NCBI GenBank assembly: GCA_029204225.1
Contig: CM055102.1
Location: 16,950,223-17,014,222, forward strand
Direction of reading: 5' to 3'
Origin: Diphasiastrum complanatum
Taxonomy: Eukaryota > Streptophyta > Lycopodiopsida > Lycopodiales > Lycopodiaceae
DNA: 64,000 bases
Part shown: piece by piece, positions 13,740 to 25,200 of the stretch
Numbering within the stretch: the stretch's first letter is position 1
How the letters are laid out: each line of letters begins with the position of its first letter
The notes under the pieces: model-generated
Databases searched by the model: none
Told to the model about the DNA's origin: nothing
What the model saw: only the letters and a program-made list of their open reading frames with translations
Translations under genes and position numbers: made by a program

Positions 13740-15486
13740 AATTTTTGACAATGCCAGCCAACAAGCATGTGCTTTTAAGATTTTGCATAACTCTGATTGT
13801 TAATTTGAAAAGTTTGAAGGCCAAATTTGTCTAGTAAATGATGATTGTCAAGTATCATGACAACAAAGAGTAGAGACCAAAGTTGCAATTTCATAGAAAA
13901 TACAATAGCAAGGAGGTGAGTGTTTTCCTTTCCCAGTTTATAAAGTTTACTTTAAGTGCAAGTATTATGTACACAACTCTTGAAGATTTCTAGTACTTCA
14001 AGTCTTTCATTCCTCTAAATTTTCTATGTGCGTTGGTCTTCCTTAAATGGCATGTACACCCATTGTTAATTATCGTCAAAGATTGACATCAACAATTTTA
14101 ATATTAGATGTTGAATAATCTTTCGATAGGTTTGATGGTCTGAAATGTTGAGATGTTGCCATAAAAGTTGATACTTTTTAATGTTTAGTCTTTGTTGATA
14201 TGTTTGTGATAAGAGTTTGATAATTTGAATTTAATTCTATTTACTTTATCAACAAAGAGTATTTATAGTATATACGGACCTTACAAGTATATTGTTGTAC
14301 AAAATTTATTCATAATATTTATTCACCTTAGATCCATTAATTCGAGTGTGAAGTATATTTCCTTGAAGATATGCTAGTTGAATTGATCCCTTGTCAAACA
14401 TTTCAACTACTCTTAACGTCCACTCCAACTTATTTGTGATTTTTCAAGGGATTTCATAAAATGATTGTCATTTACAAGTGCATAATCCCCTTCTTTTAAA
14501 GTCACATCTTTCATAGGATCATTGGAGACTTTATTCAACGGTGTAATGGCTGTCAAAAAATGCCTACGCAGTGACAAAATTTAGCAATGAAAATTTTGAC
14601 ATTTGTAAGTGTCGCTCTTTTTCATATAGTGACAGTTTTTTTTTTGTTGAAATTGGAAAAAAGCCTCAATTTAATTTTTCAATTTGATGTCAATTAAATT
14701 GATGCTAAGTGATTTCTGGATTAGTGAGATTTTAGTGATGCAACAATAATGACGCCTTGTGACTTAACAAAGCTTAGTGACACCCTGTTTCTACAAAAAA
14801 GAAATTCGAGAGTAATTTTTAGATAGGGACGTATAATAAGGGTTGTTGGGTGACATTTTAAAAAAGTGTCACTGAGCAACATTTAGTTGAATGTGATTTA
14901 TTGAAATTTTTTTCATCAAATTCCAAAATTCTCCTTAACTATCTTCCATCACCATTTATACAATAATAAAAGAGAAAAGAGTAAAAGTTGTGATTATGAT
15001 CTATTTAATTGTGAGGATAGATGATAGGTAGTATATAAGAGTATTTTAAATGCCTTCATTCTGCAAGATTTTCCCTTCAAACAAACATACTATTTTGTTT
15101 ACCTTGCAAATGTTTATGGCCATGATTGAGTTATTATAACTTAGGGTGGTGAACGTGACAATGGATAATGTCACTTGGTGAGGCCTAATGGATTGTAAAT
15201 GTTCCGTTTGGAGACAATAACATGTAAGGTCTCTATAATATATATGATGTTGAAAGGTAACCAAAAATATTTTTCAAGAGTGACAATTGGACAAAAATCA
15301 AATTATTCAATTGATCTAAATTTCAGACAATTTTTCAGCTATATTGTTACTCTGTAATGTCAAAACAAATACTCTTGTGTCATTCAACCTTTTGCCATGC
15401 ATCTTTCTACATGCGCTTTTTGGTAGATAAAGTATTTTAGGACCTTCATAAAACGCTCCAAAAAAACATTCTCATACCCCCCTTCC

Positions 15487-15570
15487 TTTGGTATATTACT
15501 GGCGACTTTAATATGTACCTACACCCTCTCGACGGTCCTAATCGCATCACCTTTGTTGAAAGACAAGCCT
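15487..15570 (+). pseudogene. LINE endonuclease scrap
   Basis: The plus-strand frame reads WYITGDFNMYLHPLDGPNR before a stop. This matches the W.I.GDFN..... signature of the apurinic endonuclease domain of plant LINE-1 elements. Only about 25 codons are recognisable, so it is a small relic and the call rests on one motif. Confidence 0.4.
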
Positions 15571-16840
15571 GAGACTGCATGATAGAAGATTTTAATTTTT
15601 AGATGCTCTCTCTAAGAGATCTTGGCCCCCTCGATGATAAATGGCTTTTTAAGGCCTTTGACAAATCGGACAAAATTTCATACTCAGTCTTTTTCGCCAC
15701 CAAAGAGCCAACTTCACTTTCTCGTGGTACAATTCCAAATGGACCCTTTCTGATTCCCCTCACCTGTGGAAGACTTGATTTCATCCCACTCACAAAATCA
15801 GGAATGACAAACTTAGAAATTTTTCTCCTAGGAGTCTCCAACATTCTCTTCCCTACCTCGCCCATCTCTTTTGTCTCTTTTATATAGCATGCATTTGAAT
15901 ATAAGCCATATATTTGTATAAAGCAAGCTAATAACCCCAATTGTATTCAAGACCCCCACACAACACCATGAGTGTGACATAACTCCGCGGATGAAGTTCC
16001 ATAGAAGTGTGAATATACAAGCTCAGGCCAACATCTAGAAATCTTAGACTAAACAAGAGTTGATAGGTTTGATATCAAAATTAAAATGCATCACCCATCC
16101 TAGGGAAAGGACTTTGCAACAACCATATCGTACATGAAAAAATACCACATTTGATGAGTGAAGTGACAATTTCCAATTCTTATGCCAATTTTAGGAGGAG
16201 TTTATTAGGGTCCAAGGAGCATCAACATGTAAAACCCACATCTAGATTTCACACACAAACATGTAGAGTGGACTTTCATTCTCTCTCCTCTATTCTTAAT
16301 AATCTATGTGATATTATCTTAACTAAAAAAATTCAAATATGAATGTTATTTGAAAAAATAGGGGCCCTACTATAGTGGAGATGTTGGGGGGTATTGCCTG
16401 CTGACATGTTCGTTTATCCCAAGTCAGCATTTTTTATGCCAAATTATCTGTCACATGGGAGCCCTTAATTTTTTTTATGTGAAATGGGTAATTGCCTTCC
16501 TATTTTTTTCTCTTCAATGAATATTGAATTTTTGGACAAAATGACATGCCCTAGGCGTTTGTGTGATAACCCTTTTATTACAAGGATGTTGATGCTCATT
16601 ATATCAAAAAAAGCTTTTGAAAGTTGGTTGGACTTATGATAAAAGACTGAATACAAAAACAAAAAGCACCTTCAAATAGTGCATTTTCACACTTGAATGC
16701 TCGACAAGTCCCGTATTTATTATGGAGTTCTCCAATTGGTCCATTGAAAAAATAAGACATTTTTCTTTCTTTGATATAGTCTCAAGGATGAATCAAGGTC
16801 ATGTTTTAAATGCTAAGTGTTGACATTCGACGTTCCAAGT

Positions 16841-17582
16841 TAAGTGAGAGTGTTAACGGGCTTGACATTTTGTGAGTAGATTTCTTGCGAGTTTTTTTTC
16901 TTGCCATCATTTAACAAAAAGATAGCACATATGGTGTGCCAACTTTTTTATGCTACTACTTCAATGTTTATTATTAAGTATGTGGTTTGATACATAGTTA
17001 AAAATCCCACAAAGTAAAAAAAAAATTCAATTTTTTTTTTTTGCAGCCTCCAAGGACACGCCGGCGTGCTATCCTTGGAGGCTGCAATTTTTCTCTCTCT
17101 TTTATATAGCACATCGGCTTAATATGTTTAGAGGTTGAAATAAATATTCCGAAATAATGTTTTTACTCAAAATTTGGTTCTCAAATATGTCAAAACAACT
17201 TTTCTATAGCTTCAAAAAAAAAATATTGTTTCAAAAAGTTCTTCAAAAAACACAATTCATTTTTTTGAAATAAAAAATTTGCAGGTTAGCACGTCGGCAT
17301 GCTAACTTATACAACTTTAAGGACAAGTTTTTTAAAAATAAAAGTAAACCTATATTTATAGAGTAACAAAGTATTTTGTGATGGACCTAGAATTTGATGG
17401 ATAGTCAAATTTTTAAGTATGCATCAAATCACAATTTTTGTTCTTAAAAAATCATGTAGTGGCACAAAAAGAGTAGCACACCATGGGTTACCATTTTGTT
17501 GGATCATGGGTAGAAGAAACTCACAAAACTCACAAAAAATTTACTCGCAGAATGTCAAACCCGGTGTTAACCCTCACTTAAT
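16841..17582. mobile_element. Fold-back (MITE-like) element with inverted ends
   Basis: The left end (about 16841-16900: TAAGTGAGAGTGTTAAC, then GGGCTTGACATTTTGTGAGTA) reappears in reverse complement at about 17521-17582. The two arms are imperfect but clearly alike over about 60 bases. Further matching inverted pieces containing GTGTGC and GCTAC lie inside (about 16910-16970 against 17460-17505). The middle contains several palindromic modules. There is no coding capacity. A non-autonomous DNA transposon is the simplest reading; no target duplication was confirmed. Confidence 0.6.
17041..17087. repeat. Perfect hairpin with nested GC palindrome
   Basis: The 16-base arm TTGCAGCCTCCAAGGA (17041-17056) is repeated as its exact reverse complement at 17072-17087. 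The loop holds a second 12-base palindrome, CACGCCGGCGTG (17057-17068). It follows a T-run and sits in the middle of the fold-back element. Confidence 0.9.
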
Positions 17583-18151
17583 TTAAACCATTGGATAGGC
17601 ACCTAGAATGCATGTGCGTAACCTAGCTCAACGCGTCATATTAACCTTAAGTTTTCACTATGCCACACATCGAGACAAGTGAAAGTGGACATGGTTACTT
17701 GCATGGCATGATAAATTGACAAGATAAATTGACAAAGAAAACTTAATAAAAGTACTTAGTGTTATCCAAAAGAGACTTGAACTTGGGGACCAAAGACGTT
17801 TGGATGCCAAGCTAATCGAATTGAGCCAACCAAGCTTGTTGGAGCAACTTAAGAAAAATGGACCAGTGCCATGACAAGAGTTCAAGTTAACCAATCACCT
17901 TGCAACACTCCATTTAATACTTATCGACGATGTGTGAACGACGAGTGTGATTTGTCACCAAATCACCTCGTGGAGGTGTAAAAAATGTGTGACAAAGTAA
18001 AGGGCCATGCAAAGAGAGCTTGAAAGAAGATCAGTTTCTTGGGCAAGCATTTGGCCAAAAGGCCCAAAAAAAAAGGCCGCCCAAAGGAGAGAATTTATTC
18101 TTGAAAAACAAAAGGGAGAGAGAGGGAGAGAGAGAGAGTATTTTGAGGGAG

Positions 18152-21100
18152 ATGCAGATGGAGATGGAGATGGAGGGTTCATTCGAGACTAGGGTTTCGA
18201 GGGTTTTCGGGAGTCTGCGTGAAGATCCTGCTGCCTCCGGCTCATCTTTGCAGTTCTGGAGCATCAACGAGCAGCAGCAGATTGATCGGAGCAGCGAGCG
18301 GAGGAAGTGGGACGGTGATGAAGAAGAAAGTGGCAGTGATGCTGAAAGTGATACCCCATGCGCTGCTCGGTATGAAAGATTTTTGAGGTTGCAGTGGGGG
18401 GAGGGTGAGGAAGCAAGAGCGGCTGCCGGGGAGCGGGAACATGCAGCCTCTGGTAGGCCTGGAAAGAGAATGAAGCGTGATGGTGCAACAGCAGATGAGG
18501 GGAATAAGGCAGTTACACTGGCAGGCGTTCAGGATAAGGAGGATGAGGAAGGGGAAGGTGACGAGGAATTTGAAGAGGAAGGTGCAGAAGATGAAGTTGA
18601 GCAGATGCGGATGATGATAGGCATGGATGAGACACTTGATTTTGAGGTGAGTAATCATTATCCATAGATTCTTATATATTGGGGAATTTCGCTATTCAGC
18701 AGTTTTTGAAGTTGAATCTTTCATAGCTTTTTGTGATCCCTAAGTGAAGACGATCTCTTTTGGTAGGGCGCCCTAACTCAAGCATAGAAGATCCATGACT
18801 CTGATACCATGTAGGAAATCAATGTGCCAAGATCCTTCTAACATTCAATCCCCATATACAAGAAGAAGAAGAGGAAGAAGAGGAAGAGGGAGAGGGTTAG
18901 GCGCCCTCAAGGAGAGAGAAAGTAATAGCAATGCTTGAAAGGGAATGAATTACAAATGAACAATGAGTACTTATTAATATGCCTTCCAAGGGCCTAGACT
19001 CTTCCAAACTCTAAGTTCTAGAACCTTCCAAAACCCACTACTAATTATTGGGCACTCCCAAAAGTCAAGATAGGGTCCCTTAACATAATTAGACTTTACT
19101 TGGACCCACGAGTTACCACTAGACTAAAATGGGGTCCAACTTAACTAAACTATCTTAACATTAACCTATGGGAAACTAACATTATCATTTGTTCTTTTAA
19201 CAAAACCAGCAAGATTTGAAGTGGTAAAAATTCATTTTGAGGAGAGATGAGATTATTAGTGAAAGCATAATCATTATTGAAAAGATTATCCTCCTTTTCA
19301 AATTGTTGTTCCAAAGTAATGATTGCGGTATTTGTATCGTTACCTTTCTCTTTTTCCTTTGCAAGCCTCTTCCTACATTCTTTGATGTGATGCCCAAAAC
19401 CCTTCTTCTTGGAACCTTGATCTTGAGCTTCCTTAGATTTTTGATCACCTTTGGAAGTGTTGAAAGAAGGCTTCCCTTTCCACTTGCCTTTGCCTTTGCC
19501 TTTGCCTTTTGCAAAGAAAGCTTGATCTTCTTGTTCACCAAAGTTGATCCTTGTTTGCTCTTCTTGAAGAAGTAAGCCAACAAGTTCGTCGAAGGAGATT
19601 TGCTATCCCCCAAAAGAAATGCCCAATGATGACACAAATGGAAGGTAAGAATTAGGAAGAGAGTTGAGAGTAATAGATACAAATTGTGAGTTCTCAATCA
19701 CCTCATCAATACTAAGAAGCTCCTCTCGAAGATCCTTGATCTTTGTCAAGTGGTTTTCTTGCATCTTCAAGATAGAAAGTTGATTTCTTTTGCCACATTC
19801 TTTACTTGAAACATCTTGGCAAGAGTCTCCCAAGCACTTTTGGAAGTCTTGCATGATCTAATATGAGGAAGGATAGATCTCTTCACTGATAATTGACGGA
19901 ATGTGCTCGTGCATCTCGTTGATCTCACTTCTTTTGCTCATCGAAAGACCCCTCCGTAGATGATGAAGTAGTTGTTCTAGATGGTGTATGTAATAGGTGC
20001 CAAGGTAGGTAGCCTCTCTTTGTCACCATTAACTACTTCCCACAAACCTTTAGCACTTAAAAGGTTCTTTATCATGTAGCACCACAAGGAATAGTTTGTG
20101 CCATCCAACCTATCTTCATTAAATAAAGAACCAATAGACTCCGATTCTTTAGCCATAACATAAAAATCAGCTTGTAGTAGATAGGAAATAGACTTTCTAA
20201 AACAAAATTTACTCAAAGGGCAGCAACGTCAAAGCTGAAATTATGAGCACAATAAATTGCAATACTTCACATGCAATTTGCTCAACAAGTAATGAAATAG
20301 GTGGCTGATTTCTGCACAAAAAACAGAATGCTCACAAATAGGTAGACTTCAAATGAAGCCAAAACCAAAACCAGAAATCTGTGGCTAAAAAGAGTGCACA
20401 CTATGTGCATATAGCGCTGATGGTAGCGCCCTACTCCAAGCTCACCAACAAGGAAATTTCAGCAAGAAATGTGTCCACAACACATGTATCTTCATTTGTA
20501 GATGGTGCCCTCCTACAAAGAAGTAAATCTGTAATTTTCAGCATGTAATTGAGTGAAAATCACATGCAATTGGTTTGAGCATGGGCGCCCTACTGCTAGC
20601 TCTCAAATAGGTGAAGGTGCCTAGCAATTTCCTGCAAAAAAGTTATAAGAAGATCAACAGATTCTTCTCCTGCAAAAATCAGCAGCTTGATGATTTTCTG
20701 CTACCAAAAGGGGAAGAAGATAGTTTCCTATTGGGCCCCCTCCTACAAGCAATCTGATCACCTAAAGGCTTTAATACCATGTAGGAAATAGAAGCCTAAG
20801 GATCCAGGATCTTAACTATTCAATCACACAAAGCATTCTCAAAAGAAAGAGAGAGATGGCTAGAAACCCTCTTGTAGAAACTCGTGGACAGCCAAGGAGA
20901 ATAGTCAATATTGCTTACAAAAGTGTCTCATACAAATGGGATGCACACATATACATAGTCCAAGATGACTATCTAACTTCATGACTATTGGCTATCCAAC
21001 TACTTGACTATTGGCTATCCAACTACTTGACTATTGACTATCCAACTTTCTCTAAGTTACATAGAAAGAATAGGGTACATCCAATATGTCAAGTTGGGGG

Positions 21101-22081
21101 TACTTAATGTCATAATTAGGCCTAGTGGACTCACAAGATTCTACCAAGTTAACTTCATACTAACTTAGCTAACTCTAAGTTTAGTAGGCCTAATAGAGAT
21201 AAATAAACCATGGTTACACAACTCTCGACCTTTTGGGTCAAAGTAACCTATGGTAATATAAGCAATTACATTTACATTCCAACATGTGCTCTCTCTCCAT
21301 CTCTCTTGTCTACTATGGCTTGATTCTATGCTGCATGCTCTGATTTCAACATCTCAACGATCTTAAAAAATGGGTGGTAACTCTACAACGAATCGTTGCC
21401 CAATTTTCTTTTTTAGATTGGAAATATGAAAGACATTGTGACTTTGACTTGATCCAAGTAGTTTTGATTTATATGCCAATTTTGCACTTTCTAAGAATTC
21501 AATATGAACGATTTCATTGCATAATTTTTCAATTTTTTCCTTCCCACTTTGTGTTTGGACTTCTTCATCCAACTCTGTTATTGGCAAGTTGATTTTTTAA
21601 CCACAACAGCACGTCATATAGTTCATAGACTCTGCCAGCTGCATTGCATCTTCACCCATCTCCTATGATGATCAATACCTTCGAGTAACAAGGATAACTT
21701 TCAAAATTGCTTAATGTAGTCATTGATCTTGTTTGGCTCTATTCGAACCATTTATTTTTGTATTGGTCAATCATTGAAGAAGTAATTCCTACCATTCATT
21801 GATTCCATGGATGAGGAGCATAGTCTAGAGCATAGTTGCACTATGTTCTTGAAACGCGTTTTGGAAATATGAAAAAAATTCCCAGAAACGTTTATTTTAA
21901 TTTTTTTTAATTTTTGGGCAATATGCGTATCGGGTGAAAGCTCTAATTAAGAGCATAATTACTGTGTATTTTGCCAAATGTTTCGGGTTCAAGATGGTCT
22001 AGTTTAGGTGCAATAACTCCCATGTTTACGCTTTAACTCCCAGGTGCATTGATAAAAAAACATGATGCCCCAAAATTCTCC

Positions 22082-22120
<39 letters not shown>

Positions 22121-22243
22121 CTCTCTCAGATCCAACAAACTAAACAAAAATGCTGAATCATGCTAAACAAAACCATGCTAAGTGCTGCATCGTCATGAAC
22201 CGTACTGAAGCATGTTTCAACCATATGGAATCGTTTTTCAACC

Positions 22244-22296
<53 letters not shown>

Positions 22297-25200
22297 AAGA
22301 ACAATACTGAATCGTTACACTGCTGTGAATAGGATCATCGTAATATATAATATCGGGCCACATGGCACTAAAATGGGGTACAATGATGTTCCATGAACAT
22401 AATGAAAACTACACAACTAAGGCTCGTTAGTGTCATGGTAGGAACCATCATCTGAATTTGTGCCTGACTGCAGATCCCAAGGGTCTGTAGATGAATTAGA
22501 ACTGGAGGGAGCCATATGCCGTGGTGTGGCCTTGGCTCTGCCGCGTGCTCTGGCTCTCTGTTGCGTGCTTTGGCTCTGGATCCTTCCCTTGCCTCTACCT
22601 CTGCCTCTGCCTCTCTCCCCTCCTCTGGCCCCCCTCTGCCTGCCCCCACCCCTGTGTCTACCCCTGCGTGTCTGTGTGTCAGGTGGCTGTGATCCAACGC
22701 CCTGGGATGGCCCTACCCACTGTGATGATGCCTGGCCGACGGCTGCCTGTGATGCTCCACTCCTGTCTACAAAAAGCGAACTCACCCCCCCCCCTCCCAA
22801 AACCTCTAGGTCTCCCCCTAGGCCTATGTGTAGGAATGGTTGGCTCCTCCTCTGTCTCCGCATCAGGGTCCACCAGCAAGTCAGCCAGGTCATCCCCTTG
22901 TGCCTCTGCCCCCATCTCCTCATCCTCCTCCGTATCTCCCTCAACCCACTCCTCCTCCTCTTGATAGTCAGCCATGAGCTCCTCTCCACCCTCCAAGCCC
23001 TCATCAGCCCTAGCCATCTGCCTATCTGCCCTCCTTGAACGCCGTAGAGCCCGTGCGTCGTCAGCTTGCGCCTATCTATATAACTCTCTATAGATCTCAT
23101 CATCCATCTCCTCCTGCGTGGGTGGTGCCCGAGGAGCAGCAGCTGTCGAATCCACCAAGCAAGTGTCAGGGTTCACGTGCAACCAAAAACAACACATTGT
23201 TGTCAGCAATTCATTGCATAATTCGAGAGCAATTCAGTTCGTCAAAGCATAGCAAGAAACAGGAGGTGATGATGTGACTCACCTCGAGCATCTGTCCCCC
23301 TCCTCGTGTGCGCCTCAACATACGGCCGTTGGTGTTCACAAACACCAACCGCCTACACTTCTCGATGGACAACCTGTTCCTCTTCTGCGTGTGATACAAG
23401 GCCCAGGTGCTCCAATTTCGCTCGCAAGCTCCTGTTGAACAGTGCTGTGCAAGGACTCTCTCGGCCAGTTGTTGCAGGTCACCTATGCCGTGCCCATGGT
23501 AGCCCCACCATGAAACAGGCCTCAACATATCCTCCCTCCGCCGACTCTGCTCTCCATTGAAAGGAAACTGGTAGCGCTCAAAGATCAGCAGCTGGTATGC
23601 AATGTTAGTGAGCATCGGACCTGTTGGCAGAAGAAAAAACATGGCTCGTGTAAGTCCTCTTGAATTCACACACTAGCAATGAGCACACTATAGTCACTAC
23701 TGCAGTACTTAGCTTACCAAGCAATTTATCACACGTACCTGGTCCAGGCCATACGCGCTCCGTGTACTCCATCCATCCCCGGTGCAGCTCCCGATCGTCC
23801 CGATCCCGAGTCTCGTGCCACAAGGGGTGCAATATGTGGGCTACGGCGTGGATGGGTCGGTGGAAGTAGTCCCATTTGGCCTCCCAGATACGTGAGATCT
23901 CGTGCCTCCTACAACAGGCAAATTACAACAATCATGGAACCATAGCTGCCATAGCATAAAAGAAACGAATCAGACTTGAGTGAGGAACAACAAACTAGAC
24001 ACTGAAGAGTCATACATGTGCTCGACCAAGGCTGACGTCTGAATCCCCTCGCCGATGCGGTCATGAACTCGTAAATGAGGCCGAGAGTGCACCCCTCACG
24101 ATCTACCAGGTGCAGCACTTTGAAAATGGGTAGAAGGACCCCAGTAATCTCCTCAGCATCTGTCCAAAACTGCTCACTGAACACAGTGGACCGGAAAAAC
24201 GCCGCATGTGAGATGTCCATGAACTCTCGGAAGGACTCGCTGGAAACCATCCGCCGCAATGCGTTCTTCACTACTACTAATCGCTCTAGCACCAAAAAGT
24301 AAAAGGCAAAGCGTGTGGGTGCTGCCTTCTTCAGGTTTAGGTGCGAGAAGGTGCGGAATAGGGCCAGCACACGCCTCTTCCTGGTAACAAAAGTGACTAG
24401 GCGCATGGCCGTAGAAGTGACCTGCAACACAGACATCCAGTAAAAAATTTAGATAGTAGTACGAGTGCGGCATTTCCTTTGCTGTTGGTGACACTTGGGT
24501 GTTCAGAGAGTTTTGCGCACAGATGGCAGCCGTGGATGCTACATGGACGCCTCCCAGACGAGAGGCATTGCGAGGCAGGATGCTTCGTTAGGAGGAGGAG
24601 ACCATTACGCGGGAGCTGAGTTCCATTCGCTCAGCTTGGCAGATGTAAGTACTTTGTTTCCATAAACCCATTGCATTGCATGTGTTAAGGGTTGACTCGT
24701 GGCACAATTTTTGCATTTGGCTAATGGGTGTTTTGTGGCAGGTATGGATGCACGATATTGAGTGATGGATGCACAGACGTTCGTCGGCGATCCGTCATCA
24801 ATGTCTTGGTTTCTTGCCCGCTTGGCACAGTATTCCTACGTGGCGTGGATGCCACTGGAGGTGGTGACGCCATCACAGCCGATTTCATATGGGAGGTTGT
24901 TAGAGATGTTATTGCTGACATTGGGGTGGAGCATGTGGTTCAGGTTGTCATGGACAACGCTTCGAACTGCAAGCAGATGGGAGAGATTATGACGAGGGAG
25001 CACCCCAGCATTGTGTGGACACCCTGTGCTGCGCATTGCATAGACTTGCTCATCCATGACTTGTGTGCACTTCCATGGATCAGAGAGGTATTGGTTTCTC
25101 CATTTGCTATGCTATCTTGATTGACGCCTGCCTATGCATATAGTAGGGTGCTAGAGAGCTATAACAGGCTCAAATTTTTGGCTTAGTAATTAGCTTGGAC

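Larger units (their letters stand above)
11000..16840. other. Intergenic region, mostly featureless
   Basis: The first few hundred bases should hold the 3' UTR of the ankyrin gene. The rest is AT-rich with only short frames that carry no recognisable domain (for example 12778-13140 and 15599-15940). Small structures inside are listed separately: a GA/poly-G tract, a 28-bp duplication and a LINE scrap. GTGAC/GTCAC repeats at 14560-14880 look like the subterminal DNA of an old DNA transposon, but no ends are visible. Confidence 0.5.

Noticed and set aside
15599-15940. 113-codon minus-strand gene
   Set aside because: No domain recognised, overlapping plus frame equally open, and adjacent to a LINE scrap; not enough to call.
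18031-18658. Minus-strand frames opposite exon 1 of the TSSC4-like gene
   Set aside because: Shadows of a compositionally biased exon; the plus frame splices correctly to exon 2.
22460-23038. 192-codon plus-strand Leu/Pro/Cys-rich frame
   Set aside because: It is the reverse of the Arg/Gly/Glu-rich tail of the hAT transposase.
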